Assembly (NCBI GenBank): GCA_913774925.1
Contig: CAJYKB010000005.1
Location: 1-42,274, forward strand
DNA: 42,274 nucleotides
Reading direction: 5' to 3'
Source: an uncultured Sphingomonas sp.
Lineage (GTDB): Bacteria; Pseudomonadota; Alphaproteobacteria; Sphingomonadales; Sphingomonadaceae
This document shows, one piece after another, positions 25,957 to 34,288 of the stretch. The notes under the pieces are model-generated. The model was not told where the DNA came from, did not search any database, and saw nothing but the letters and a program-made list of their open reading frames with translations. The number at the start of each line of letters is the position of its first letter. Within the stretch, counting starts at the first letter, position 1. Both the position numbers and the translations under genes were made by a program.

Positions 25957-26040
25957 GACACCTCATCGCACACCTTTCCCGCGATGCAAAGGGACAAGCG
26001 CGCGCCCATCGGCTAGATCATGCGGGAAAGGGGGGAAGCC

Positions 26041-27261
26041 ATGATGCGGTTCGATCATCGTGCGGTGCCGATCGTGCTGGCGGCCGTCGTCGTCGACGTC
26101 GTCGGGTTCGGGATCGTCATGCCGGTGCTGCCGGGTCTGATCGTCCAGCTCGGCGCGCCCGACCTGCCCGCCGCGACGCGCATCGCCGGATGGATGCTCG
26201 CCGCGTTCGCGGTCGCGCAGTTCTTCGCCGGCCCGGTGCTGGGCAATCTGGGCGACCGTTTCGGGCGGCGCGCCGTGCTGATCATCGCGATGGTCGCCTA
26301 TGCGATCGACTATGCGCTGATGGCGTGGGCGCCGACTCTGGCATGGCTGTTCGTCGGGCGGATCGTCGCAGGCGTCGCGGGCGCCAGCTTCGGACCCGCC
26401 GGCGCGGTGATTGCGGACGTCACGCCGCCCGATCGCCGCGCCGCCAGCTTCGGCCTGCTGGGCGCCGCGTTCGGCATCGGCTTCATCATCGGCCCCGCGA
26501 TCGGCGGGCTGGTCGCCGGCTGGGGACCCCGCGCGCCCTTCGTCGTCGCCGCGGCGCTGGCAGCCTGCAACGCGCTGGCGATGCTGCTCTTCCTGCCCGA
26601 GACGCTGAAGCCCGGGAACCGCCGCGCCTTCCGCTGGCGCGACGCCCACGTCATCGGCGCGTTCAAGCCGCTGTTCGCGGCGGGCAACGCCAGCACGCTG
26701 CTGATCGCATGGTTCCTGTGGCAGCTCGCCGGGGTGGTCTATCCCACCGTCTGGAGCTTCTGGGCGACGATCCGCTTCAACTGGTCCGCGCGCGAGATCG
26801 GGTTCAGCCTCGCCTGGGTCGGGCTGCTGCAGCTGCTGGTGCAACTGTTCCTGACCGCGCGCACCGTCAGGCGGCTGGGCGAGCGCACGACCGCGGTCAT
26901 CGGCCTCACCTGCGGCGCCGCGACGCTGATCGCCTATGCCTTCACGACGCAGGGGTGGCAGGTCTATGCCTTCTTCCTGGTCGGCGCGTTCGGGGCACTG
27001 GCGTGGCCCGCGATGCAGGGGCTGCTGACGCGGCTGGTCGACGCGACGCGACAGGGCGCGTTGCAGGGCGGCCTCGGCAGCATGAACTCGGTCGCGGCGA
27101 TCATCGGCCCTCTGATCGCGTCGCAGTCGCTCGCCTGGGGCGCCGCGCGCGGCGTCGACGGGCTGGCCTTCGCGATCGCGGGCGCGCTTATGGCGGCGGC
27201 GGCGGCGATCGTCGCGGTCCTCGTGCCCACGCTGACCGCGCCGCACGACAGGGCGGGGTGA
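26041..27261 (+). CDS. MFS transporter, TCR/TetA-like drug:H+ antiporter family
   Basis: The 406-aa inner-membrane protein has twelve hydrophobic segments and the A-motif [10 protein letters not shown] in the loop after helix 2, as well as the [17 protein letters not shown] pattern of helix 5 seen in drug antiporters. It resembles the tetracycline exporter family, but such sequence similarity does not prove a drug substrate; in this locus it could export a pathway by-product. Start codons at 26041 and 26044 both follow GGGGGGAAG; 26020 would place the ribosome site inside the gene. It is divergent from the acyl-CoA dehydrogenase pair. Confidence 0.88.
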   Translation: MMRFDHRAVPIVLAAVVVDVVGFGIVMPVLPGLIVQLGAPDLPAATRIAGWMLAAFAVAQFFAGPVLGNLGDRFGRRAVLIIAMVAYAIDYALMAWAPTLAWLFVGRIVAGVAGASFGPAGAVIADVTPPDRRAASFGLLGAAFGIGFIIGPAIGGLVAGWGPRAPFVVAAALAACNALAMLLFLPETLKPGNRRAFRWRDAHVIGAFKPLFAAGNASTLLIAWFLWQLAGVVYPTVWSFWATIRFNWSAREIGFSLAWVGLLQLLVQLFLTARTVRRLGERTTAVIGLTCGAATLIAYAFTTQGWQVYAFFLVGAFGALAWPAMQGLLTRLVDATRQGALQGGLGSMNSVAAIIGPLIASQSLAWGAARGVDGLAFAIAGALMAAAAAIVAVLVPTLTAPHDRAG

Positions 27262-27312
27262 CGGCTGGAATAGCCGACCGACCGTCTGGTTCGGCGGCCC
27301 GCATGGCTTGGC

Positions 27313-27397
27313 GCGTCACCCCGGGGTCGACCCGGGGCCCGCTTCGTCCACAACCTCGGAGAAAGAGCGGGACCCCGGCTCAAGGCCGGAGTGACGG
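27313..27397. repeat. REP-like inverted pair
   Basis: Arms TCACCCCGGGGTCGACCCGG (from 27316) and, inverted, GGACCCCGGCTCAAGGCCGG plus AGTGA (to about 27393) face each other between the convergent MFS and SDR genes. It belongs to the same diverged family as the pairs at 13049, 29807 and 31359. It may double as a bidirectional terminator. Confidence 0.75.
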
Positions 27398-27401
27398 TCG
27401 G

Positions 27402-28190
27402 TCACCCCTCGCGCCCGGGGCGGCGACTCAATCCGATGTCGAGATGCCCGCCCGCATCGAGCAGCAGCACCTCGCCCGTCATCACCCGGCTCGCCGGATC
27501 GAGCAGCATCTCGATCGGCCCGGCGATGTCGTCCGGCCCCGCCGCCATCGCCATCGGCGTGGCCCCCGCGATCCTGGCATTGAGCTTCGCAAAGCCCTCG
27601 TCGCCCAGCCTTTTCTCGAACCAGCCGGTGCCGACATAGCCCGGCGCCACCGCATTCACGCGGATCGCGGGGGCCAGCACGCGCGCCAGGCTCTTGGTCA
27701 TCGTGATGAGCGCCCCTTTCGAGGCGGCATAGGCGACCGACGAGCCGATCCCGAACACCCCCGCCACGCTGGCGACGTTCACCACCGCGCCCATGTCGCT
27801 CTGGCGCAGGTGCGGCGCGCAGGCGCGCACCATCTGGAACGGCGCTATCGTGTTGAGGCGGTAGATATGAACGAAATCCTCCGCCTCCAGCGCGTCCAGA
27901 TCCTCGTGCGCGGCAAACTTGGTGCGGCCGGCGTTGTTGACCAGGAAGTCGATGCGCCCGAACGCATCGACCGCCGCCTGCGCCAGCGCGCGGCATTGCG
28001 CGTCCTCGGCGATGTCCGCCTGCACTGCGATCGCGCCGTTTCCGACCTCCGCCGCCAGCGCCTCCGCATCGTCGCGGCTGGAGGCGTAGTTGATGACGCA
28101 GCGCACGCCCCGCGCCGCCAGCCGCCGCACCACCGCCGCGCCGATCCCGGTGCCGCCGCCCGTGACGATCGCTACGCCGTCCTTCATCAT
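27402..28190 (-). CDS. SDR family oxidoreductase
   Basis: The 262-aa short-chain dehydrogenase has the cofactor motif TGGGTGIG (10-17), NNAG at 85-88, Ser141, and the catalytic pair Tyr154 and Lys158 (YAASK), with VMTGEVLLLDAGG near the end. The start is the first of two consecutive ATGs, preceded by GGAGAGAG; the second at 28187 is equally possible. It is divergent from the acyl-CoA synthetase, with 74 bases between them that hold a motif shared with the acyl-CoA dehydrogenase promoter. A 3-hydroxyacyl-CoA or ring-hydroxyl oxidation is plausible. The substrate is not defined. Confidence 0.9.
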   Translation of the reverse strand: MMKDGVAIVTGGGTGIGAAVVRRLAARGVRCVINYASSRDDAEALAAEVGNGAIAVQADIAEDAQCRALAQAAVDAFGRIDFLVNNAGRTKFAAHEDLDALEAEDFVHIYRLNTIAPFQMVRACAPHLRQSDMGAVVNVASVAGVFGIGSSVAYAASKGALITMTKSLARVLAPAIRVNAVAPGYVGTGWFEKRLGDEGFAKLNARIAGATPMAMAAGPDDIAGPIEMLLDPASRVMTGEVLLLDAGGHLDIGLSRRPGREG

Positions 28191-28210
28191 CCGCTCTCTC
28201 CGATTTTACG

Positions 28211-28231
28211 TTTTCGAAGATCGCGTATGGC
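28211..28231. promoter_or_regulatory. Shared 21-bp promoter motif, copy 2
   Basis: TTTTCGAAGATCGCGTATGG plus C matches the block at 25936-25956 at 18 of 21 positions. It begins 21 bases upstream of the SDR start (minus strand) and ends 34 bases before the acyl-CoA synthetase start. A TTTACGTTTTCG stretch overlaps its left edge. Confidence 0.45.
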
Positions 28232-28264
28232 ATTCGCTTTCCGCTTCGCCTAGCCGTAGCCGCC

Positions 28265-29800
28265 ATGACCATCACGACGTCACCGCACCCCAGCGACCCG
28301 TTCGGCACGCTGCCCGACCTCATCCGCGCCCATGCGGAGCGCGCGCCGGATGCCCTGGCGATCGCGGATGACGACGCGCGGGTCGATTATGCCACGCTGA
28401 ATCGCCTGATGGACCGCGTCGCGGCGGCCTTGCAGCGCGATGGAACGCGGCAGAAGCAGGCGGTAGCGTCGGTTTCCTACCCCTGCGTGGCGCAGGCGGT
28501 AACGTTTCTGGGCACATTGCGCGCCGGTTCGGTCGCCGCGCCGATCCAGCCGTCCGCGACGCCGGAGCAGATCGCGGGCATGATCGCGGACAGCGGCGCG
28601 GACATCGTCTTCCTCGACGCCGCCAATGCCGAGGCGCTGCGCGGGCAGGACATCGCCGCGCGTATCGTGATGCTGGAGGAACTGGAGGCCTGGCTTGCCC
28701 CGGAGGATGCCCGGCCCGCGCCGGTGGACATCGCGCCGGAGGACGGCTTCAACATCATCTATTCCTCCGGCACCACCGGCGTGCCCAAGGGGATCGTGCA
28801 GAGCCACGCGATGCGCTGGCAGCATCTGTCGCGTAACTCGGCCGCCGGGTTCGACACCGCCGTCACGCTGCTGGCCACCCCGCTCTATTCGAACACCACG
28901 CTCGTCAGCTTCCTGCCGACGCTCGCCTGGGGCGGCGCGGTGGTGCTGATGAAGAAGTTCGACGCGCACCGCTATCTGGAACTGGCCGAGCGTTACCGCG
29001 CCACCCACACCATGCTGGTGCCGGTGCAATATCAGCGCATCATGGCACTGCCCGATTTCGACCGCTTCGACCTGTCGGCGTTCCGCTTCAAGACCTGCAC
29101 CTCCGCGCCCTTCAAGTCGGCGCTGAAGGCGGACGTGGTCGCGCGCTGGCCGGGGTTGCTGGTCGAATATTACGGCATGACCGAGGGTGGCGGCAGCTGT
29201 GCGCTCAACGCGACGGAGTTTCCCGACAAGCTGCACACCGTCGGGCGTCCGCTGCCCGATCACGACATCCGCCTGATCGACGACGACGGCAAGGAGGTGG
29301 CCCCCGGCGAAACGGGCGAGATCGTCGGGCGCTCGGCGGCGATGATGAACGGCTATCACGGCCGCGCTCAGGCGACCGCGGACGCGACCTGGTTCTCGCC
29401 CGAGGGCGACCGCTTCATCCGCCACGGCGACGTCGGCCGCTTCGACGCGGACGGCTTCCTGATCCTGATGGATCGCAAGAAGGACATGATTATTTCCGGC
29501 GGATTCAACATCTACCCGTCGGACCTGGAGGCGGTGCTGGCGCAGCATGCGGATGTCACCGATTGCACCGTCGTCGGCGTGCCAAGCGAGGAATGGGGCG
29601 AGACTCCGGTTGGCTTCTATGTCCCGCGCGCGGGCGCCGGTGCGGATGCGGAGACCATCCGTGCCCAGACGAACGCGAAGCTGGGCAAGACGCAGCGCCT
29701 CGCCGCGCTGTACGTCGCCGACGAGCTGCCGCGCAGCGCGATCGGCAAGGTATTGAAGCGCGAGCTGCGCGACAGGCTCGCCGCGGGCGAGTTCGCGTGA
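28265..29800 (+). CDS. AMP-forming acyl-CoA synthetase
   Basis: The enzyme activates a carboxylic acid with ATP and CoA. The 511-aa product has the adenylate-forming family motifs in order: the phosphate loop YSSGTTGVPKG (166-176), YYGMTEGGG, the hinge region HGDVGRFDADGFLILMDRKK, SGGFNIYPSDLE, and the catalytic lysine in PRSAIGKVLKREL (Lys495). No membrane segment is seen. It probably provides the CoA ester on which the acyl-CoA dehydrogenases, SDRs and thioesterase of this locus act. Divergent from the SDR; no clear ribosome site precedes the ATG at 28265. The acid is unknown. Confidence 0.93.
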   Translation: MTITTSPHPSDPFGTLPDLIRAHAERAPDALAIADDDARVDYATLNRLMDRVAAALQRDGTRQKQAVASVSYPCVAQAVTFLGTLRAGSVAAPIQPSATPEQIAGMIADSGADIVFLDAANAEALRGQDIAARIVMLEELEAWLAPEDARPAPVDIAPEDGFNIIYSSGTTGVPKGIVQSHAMRWQHLSRNSAAGFDTAVTLLATPLYSNTTLVSFLPTLAWGGAVVLMKKFDAHRYLELAERYRATHTMLVPVQYQRIMALPDFDRFDLSAFRFKTCTSAPFKSALKADVVARWPGLLVEYYGMTEGGGSCALNATEFPDKLHTVGRPLPDHDIRLIDDDGKEVAPGETGEIVGRSAAMMNGYHGRAQATADATWFSPEGDRFIRHGDVGRFDADGFLILMDRKKDMIISGGFNIYPSDLEAVLAQHADVTDCTVVGVPSEEWGETPVGFYVPRAGAGADAETIRAQTNAKLGKTQRLAALYVADELPRSAIGKVLKRELRDRLAAGEFA

Positions 29801-29806
29801 ACCACA

Positions 29807-29899
29807 TTGTGTTCCGGCGAACGCCGGAACCCAGGGTTTCGCAGACCAACCTTCCGTTGACGCCCGCAACCCTGGGCTCCTGCCTGCGCAGGAGCACAA
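29807..29899. repeat. REP-like inverted pair
   Basis: Left arm 29807-29838 (hairpin TTCCGGCGAACGCCGGAA, then CCCAGGGTT) and right arm 29868-29899 (AACCCTGGG, then hairpin GCTCCTGCCTGCGCAGGAGC) face each other between the synthetase and thioesterase genes. The fold can be one long or two short stems. Confidence 0.8.
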
Positions 29900-29918
29900 G
29901 AAAGACGAAGGGGATCCC

Positions 29919-30701
29919 ATGACCAGCCTGAAAGACATTCTCGACGCACTGACGCAGCAGGACGGCGGCGCATGGTCGGGCCATATCCCCGACGACTGGC
30001 TGCAGGGTCGCACCTCCTATGGCGGCCTGTCCGCCGCGATCGCGCTTCATGCCGCGATGCAGTCGGAGCCGGACCTGCCTCCGCTGCGCTCCGCGCAGGT
30101 CAGCTTCGTCGGTCCCCTCGCCGGTCCCGTGACGGTCAGGACGGAGCGGCTGCGGCGCGGCAAGAACGCCGCCTTCATCCACGCCGACGTCATCGGCGAG
30201 AACGGGCTGGGCACGCGCGCGACCTTCGTCTTCATGCGCGCGATCGACAGCGAGATCGACCGCGAGGACACCCCCGCCCCCGATTTCCCGAAGCCCGGCC
30301 CGGACGACAAGACCTTCCTCGGCAACCCGCACGTCGCTTTCACCCAGCGGTTCGAATTTCTCGACCGGCGCGAGGGACCGAACCTGAAGCCCGCCGAATG
30401 GCTGCGGTGGACCCGCCTCAACGAGCGCGACGGGCTTGACCCGATGGTGGAGCTGGTCGCGGTCGCCGACTGCCTGCCGCCCGCCGCGCTGCGCATCCTG
30501 GGGCGCAACGTGCCGATGAGTTCGCTGACGTGGATCCTGAACGTGCTGGGGCCGCAGCCGGCGACGACCGATGGCTGGTGGCTGCTGCGTTCCGACGCGG
30601 ACTATGCGCGCGCGGGCAGCTCGTCGCAGGTGATGGGGGTGTGGAACGCGGACGGCGTGAAGGTCGCCGAGCAGATGCAGTCGGTCGCGGTCTTCGGCTG
30701 A
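29919..30701 (+). CDS. Acyl-CoA thioesterase, TesB-like double hot-dog protein
   Basis: The 260-aa product hydrolyses acyl-CoA to free acid and CoA. It has the layout of a two-domain hot-dog thioesterase: LQGRTSYGGLSAAIALHA (29-46) opens the first domain, and VELVAVADCLPPAALRI followed by PMSSLTWILNVLG marks the second. The ATG is preceded by GAAGGGGA. It follows the acyl-CoA synthetase on the same strand with only a repeat between them, so they are probably co-transcribed. It could release the end product or relieve CoA trapping. Substrate chain length is not predictable. Confidence 0.88.
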   Translation: MTSLKDILDALTQQDGGAWSGHIPDDWLQGRTSYGGLSAAIALHAAMQSEPDLPPLRSAQVSFVGPLAGPVTVRTERLRRGKNAAFIHADVIGENGLGTRATFVFMRAIDSEIDREDTPAPDFPKPGPDDKTFLGNPHVAFTQRFEFLDRREGPNLKPAEWLRWTRLNERDGLDPMVELVAVADCLPPAALRILGRNVPMSSLTWILNVLGPQPATTDGWWLLRSDADYARAGSSSQVMGVWNADGVKVAEQMQSVAVFG

Positions 30702-30818
30702 TACGTTTCGCGACAATTGTGCGCGCGGGCCGACACAGGTCCGCGACAGACGGTCCCTAGATAGCGGGGCATGCGGCGGGGAACGCCTCGCCGCCCCGTC
30801 ATGAAGGACCGTCACCCC

Positions 30819-31271
30819 ATGAAGACCCCGATCCTCCTCGCCTCGCTCGCCGCCACGTTGCTGTCGGGCGCCGCCGCGGCGCAGACCCCGCCCCCGCCGC
30901 ACCCCGATGCGAACCGCGTCGTCACGCGACAGGATGCCGCGGCGGAGGCCGACCGCCGCTTCGCCGCGATGGATACCAATCGCGATGGCAAGATCTCGTC
31001 CGACGAGCGTCGCGCCTTCCGCGAAGCGCGCCGCGCCGAGCGCGAGGCGAAGCGCGGGGCTCACCGCGGCGGCAAGGACCGCGAGTGGACGCAGGCGCAG
31101 TTCCGCGAGCGCGCCATGAAGCGCTTCGACCGGATCGACACCAACCACGACGGCCGCATCGATCCGCAGGAGCGCGAAGCCGCCCGCCTGCTGATGCGCG
31201 CGCGCCGCGTCGGCCACAACGGCGACCGCCCGATGGCGCCGGTGCCCCCGGTGGTGGACGCCAACCGCTAA
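30819..31271 (+). CDS. Secreted EF-hand calcium-binding protein
   Basis: The 150-aa protein starts with a signal peptide (MKTPILLASLAATLLSGAAA, cut near AAAQ) and is exported to the periplasm. Two canonical 12-residue EF-hand loops are present: DTNRDGKISSDE (52-63) and DTNHDGRIDPQE (107-118), each with acidic residues at positions 1, 5 and 12 and Gly at 6. A strongly basic, Arg/Lys/Glu-rich helix separates them. The ATG at 30819 is chosen because the signal peptide begins there and AAGGA lies upstream; earlier in-frame ATGs add a charged leader. The two-component pair follows 270 bases downstream on the same strand. The role is unknown. Confidence 0.88.
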   Translation: MKTPILLASLAATLLSGAAAAQTPPPPHPDANRVVTRQDAAAEADRRFAAMDTNRDGKISSDERRAFREARRAEREAKRGAHRGGKDREWTQAQFRERAMKRFDRIDTNHDGRIDPQEREAARLLMRARRVGHNGDRPMAPVPPVVDANR

Positions 31272-31358
31272 GGTTGGTCGGCACCACCTCTCCAACACGC
31301 CCCACGTAACCCCGGACGGTACCGAGACCTCGGCGAACGTCACTTCCCTGTTCCCCGG

Positions 31359-31459
31359 CCCTGTTCCCCGGCGAAGGCCGGGGTCCAGTCGGGTTACATT
31401 TCGGCATCTCACGAGCCGCTCGCTCCTGGGCCCCGGCCTTCGCCGGGGCACAGACAGGG
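31359..31459. repeat. REP-like inverted pair
   Basis: Hairpin CCCCGGCGAAGGCCGGGG with flank TCCAG (31366-31388) faces its inverted copy (CTGGG, CCCCGGCCTTCGCCGGGG; 31426-31448); CCCTGT and ACAGGG flank the pair. It occupies most of the gap before the response regulator. This is the best-conserved member of the family in the window. Confidence 0.85.
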
Positions 31460-31541
31460 CGTTCGACGTAATCCGTAGGTCTCGGGACGCGCACCGCATG
31501 ATGCGAGCACACGCCCGCCCCCTTCACCACAGGCCGAAGCT

Positions 31542-32282
31542 ATGCCAAGCCCCGACGATATGGGCGATATCCCCCACCTGTTGCTGGTCGACGACGAGCG
31601 CTCGATCCGCGAGCCGCTCGCGGCCTATCTCACGCGGCAAGGCTTCCGCGTGACGCAGGCCGCCGACGCCGAATCGGCGCGCACCCGGATGGCGGCCTAT
31701 GCGATCGATCTCGTCGTGCTCGACATCATGATGCCGGGCGAGGATGGCCTGTCGCTATGCCGCCACATCCGCGCGCATGGCGACACGCCAGTGATCCTCT
31801 TGACCGCCAGGGCGGAGGAAACCGACCGCATCGTCGGGCTGGAAATGGGGGCGGACGATTATGTCGTGAAGCCCTTCTCCCCGCGCGAACTGGCCGCCCG
31901 GATCAAGACCGTGCTGCGCCGCGCGGCCGGCCCCGGCGGGGTGCGCCAGCATGCGCCCGAGGCGGGCTCCTACGCCTTCGCCGGCTGGGTGCTGAAGACC
32001 GGCGAGCGCGCGCTCGTTGACCGCGAGGGCGTCTCCGTCGCGCTGTCGACGGGTGAGTACAATCTGCTGCTCGCACTGGTGCAGCGTCCGCGACAGGTGC
32101 TCACCCGCGACCAGTTGCTCGACCTGACGCAGGGGCGCGAGGCGGCCGCGTTCGATCGCGCGATCGACAACCAGATCAGCCGCCTGCGCCGCAAGATCGA
32201 GGCCGATCCCAAGGCGCCCGAGATCATCAAGACCGTGTGGGGCGGCGGCTACGCGCTCTCCACCGACGTCACCCGCTTGTGA
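31542..32282 (+). CDS. OmpR-family response regulator
   Basis: The 246-aa regulator has an N-terminal receiver domain with the acidic pair at 17-18, the phospho-acceptor Asp61 (VVLDIMMPGEDG), Thr88 and Lys110 (YVVKPFSP). The C-terminal winged-helix domain (about 145-240) includes LSTGEYNLLLALVQRPRQVLTR and the recognition helix region IDNQISRLRRKIE. It is followed after two bases by its sensor kinase, so both are co-translated. In sequence it is closest to the OmpR/PhoB class that controls envelope functions. Target genes are unknown; the EF-hand gene just upstream is one candidate. Confidence 0.94.
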   Translation: MPSPDDMGDIPHLLLVDDERSIREPLAAYLTRQGFRVTQAADAESARTRMAAYAIDLVVLDIMMPGEDGLSLCRHIRAHGDTPVILLTARAEETDRIVGLEMGADDYVVKPFSPRELAARIKTVLRRAAGPGGVRQHAPEAGSYAFAGWVLKTGERALVDREGVSVALSTGEYNLLLALVQRPRQVLTRDQLLDLTQGREAAAFDRAIDNQISRLRRKIEADPKAPEIIKTVWGGGYALSTDVTRL

Positions 32283-32284
32283 CG

Positions 32285-33607
32285 ATGTCGCGGCCGTGGC
32301 CGCGCAGCCTGGCGGGGCAGATGGCGCTGCTGGTCGCGCTGGCGCTCTTCGCGGCACAGGCGATCAACCTCGCACTGATCCTGCGCGATCGCGCCGCCTT
32401 CCGCGTGGCGCAGGCGACCCGACCCGCCGCGGTGCGGATCGCCGATTCGCTCGACCGTGAAAGCGCGGGGCGTCCGCTCCGCCCCGATCGCGGCCGGGTC
32501 CGCGCCATGACGACCAGCCCGATCACCTCCGCGATGCAATCGCGCGATGATCTCGCCGTCGAGCTCGTCGCGCAACTGGCCGAGCAGAACGTGCCCCAGC
32601 GGCGGGTGCAGGTCGCGATCGCGCGCATCGATCAACTCCGCCCCCATCTCGCTCGCGGTCGCGCGCATGCGCATGGCGAGGTGATCGTCATCGCGGTTCA
32701 GCAGCCGGACGGTCGCTGGCTGGTGATGACCGCACCCTGGTCGCGCAGCGACGCACGGCTTTTCTGGCGGCTGCTGGCGCAGACGCTGATCCTCTACGTC
32801 GTGGTCCTGCTGCCCGTGCTCTGGGTGGCGCGCCGCATCTCGCGTCCGTTGCGCGAACTCGCCGCCGCGGCGCGCGACTATGCGCCGGGCACCGGCGTCG
32901 AACCGCTGCCGCTCCACGGCCCCCCCGACGTGCAGGACGTCACCGCCGCCTTCAATGCGCTCCGCCTGCGCGTCGGCGCGATGCTGGACGAGAAGGACCG
33001 GATGCTCGGTGCGATCGGTCACGACCTGCGCACCCCGCTCGCCGCGCTGCGCGTCCGCATCGAGTCGGTCGAGGACGAGCAGGACCGCGCGCGCATGGCC
33101 GACACCATCGGCGAGATGAACCGCACGCTCGACGACATCCTGTCGCTCGCGCGCCTCGGCCGCCCCAGCGAGCCCGCGACGGAGGTCGACGTGGTCGCCT
33201 TGGTCGACGCCGTGGTGGAGGACTTCCGCGATCTGGGCGCGGACGTCCGCTTCGACGACGCCGCGCGCGTCACGATGCGGCTGCGCCCGTCGCTCATCCG
33301 GCGCGCGGTGCGCAACCTCATCGAGAATGCGGTGAAATACGGCGGCGCGGCGGAGGTATGGATCGCCCCGCTTCCGGCCGCGGTCGCGATCACCGTGGCC
33401 GACCGTGGTCCCGGCATCCCGCCCGAGCGCCTCGAGGACGTCTTCGACCCATTCACCCGATTGGAAAGCTCACGCAACCGCGACACCGGCGGAATCGGGC
33501 TGGGGCTGGCGCTCGCCCGCGCGATCGTCCGCGAGGCGCGCGGCGACATCACGCTGAGCAATCGCGCCGGGGGTGGGCTGGAGGCAAGGATCCTGCTGCC
33601 GCGCTGA
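32285..33607 (+). CDS. Sensor histidine kinase, EnvZ-like
   Basis: The 440-aa inner-membrane kinase has membrane segments at about 12-32 and 162-182 with a periplasmic domain of about 130 residues between them. A HAMP linker (RRISRPLRELAAAARDY) follows. The phospho-acceptor is His246 in AIGHDLRTPLAALR. The ATPase boxes are NLIENAVKYGG (N), ADRGPGIPPERL (G1) and DTGGIGLGLALARA (G2). It pairs with the response regulator just upstream. The periplasmic region is Arg-rich with no recognised sensory fold, so the stimulus cannot be named. The ATG at 32285 nearly abuts the regulator stop. Confidence 0.94.
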   Translation: MSRPWPRSLAGQMALLVALALFAAQAINLALILRDRAAFRVAQATRPAAVRIADSLDRESAGRPLRPDRGRVRAMTTSPITSAMQSRDDLAVELVAQLAEQNVPQRRVQVAIARIDQLRPHLARGRAHAHGEVIVIAVQQPDGRWLVMTAPWSRSDARLFWRLLAQTLILYVVVLLPVLWVARRISRPLRELAAAARDYAPGTGVEPLPLHGPPDVQDVTAAFNALRLRVGAMLDEKDRMLGAIGHDLRTPLAALRVRIESVEDEQDRARMADTIGEMNRTLDDILSLARLGRPSEPATEVDVVALVDAVVEDFRDLGADVRFDDAARVTMRLRPSLIRRAVRNLIENAVKYGGAAEVWIAPLPAAVAITVADRGPGIPPERLEDVFDPFTRLESSRNRDTGGIGLGLALARAIVREARGDITLSNRAGGGLEARILLPR

Positions 33608-33651
33608 CGGGCGCAAGTCACGCGGCACAACGTCGTCACCCACCCCAAACC

Positions 33652-33714
33652 GCGTCGAGGTCATCCCCGGTCCACGGTCGTTCGGCCGCGCAGCCGGACG
33701 CTCGGGGTCGACGC
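33652..33714. other. Imperfect hairpin between convergent genes
   Basis: GCGTCGA (33652-33658) and TCGACGC (33708-33714), plus CCCCG/CGGGG inside them, form an interrupted stem in the 136-bp gap between the kinase and NUDIX genes. It may act as a bidirectional terminator, but no U run was seen. Confidence 0.35.
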
Positions 33715-33743
33715 CATCCTCGTGACGACGTGTCACACCGCGA

Positions 33744-34214
33744 TCACCAGTCGAGCGATCGCGCCCGTTGCCCCCTCCACTCCGCGATCCTCCGCCGCGT
33801 CGCCGCAGAGGTGGCTTCCGGCAACATGTCGAGCGATACGAACCGCGCCTCAATGATCTCTCGCCCATCCGGTCTCGGCACGTCGGCTGTCTGCGCGACG
33901 AACAGATGAACCGTATCGCGCCGCCCCTCGCTCCCCGAGCGGTAGGTCGCGACCGGGGTCACGCCGCACAGCGCGCATCCCGTTTCCTCCGCAATCTCCC
34001 GCACCGCCGCCGCCCCGGGCGTCTCGCGCCGCCCCACCCCGCCGCCCGGCAGCATGAACAGGTCGCTCCGCCCATAGCCGTGGCGCACCAGCAGCATTCG
34101 GCCATCGGCATCGAACACCATCACCTTCACGCCGCGCGTCTTCCACCGCAGCAACGCCATCGCGCGGCGACGCAACGGGTAGAGCACCGACGGGATAGAC
34201 CGCGAGAGCACCAT
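33744..34214 (-). CDS. NUDIX hydrolase
   Basis: The 156-aa protein hydrolyses a nucleoside diphosphate linked to another group. The Nudix box is complete at residues 58-80: Gly58, Glu64, REIAEETG at 72-79, with the metal-binding Glu76 and Glu77. A basic N-terminus ([18 protein letters not shown]) precedes the fold. The start at 34214 is chosen over an in-frame codon at 34244 because GGAG lies just upstream. It is divergent from dcd, a nucleotide-pool enzyme, which hints at nucleotide sanitation, but the substrate cannot be read from the sequence. Confidence 0.9.
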   Translation of the reverse strand: MVLSRSIPSVLYPLRRRAMALLRWKTRGVKVMVFDADGRMLLVRHGYGRSDLFMLPGGGVGRRETPGAAAVREIAEETGCALCGVTPVATYRSGSEGRRDTVHLFVAQTADVPRPDGREIIEARFVSLDMLPEATSAATRRRIAEWRGQRARSLDW

Positions 34215-34288
34215 CGCTCTCCATCCTATCGCTTGCGTCGCCACGCGTCGCGCGCGAAAGCGAGCGCCTCGTCTCTGGGGGTGTTGCC

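Noticed and set aside
26041..27261. Tetracycline resistance gene
   Set aside because: Similarity to the TCR antiporter family is general, and no TetR repressor is adjacent. Drug specificity cannot be claimed.
18973..30701. Steroid or resin-acid degradation cluster
   Set aside because: Paired acyl-CoA dehydrogenases and the transporter type fit, but no ring-opening, KstD-like or oxygenase gene is present, so the substrate was left open.
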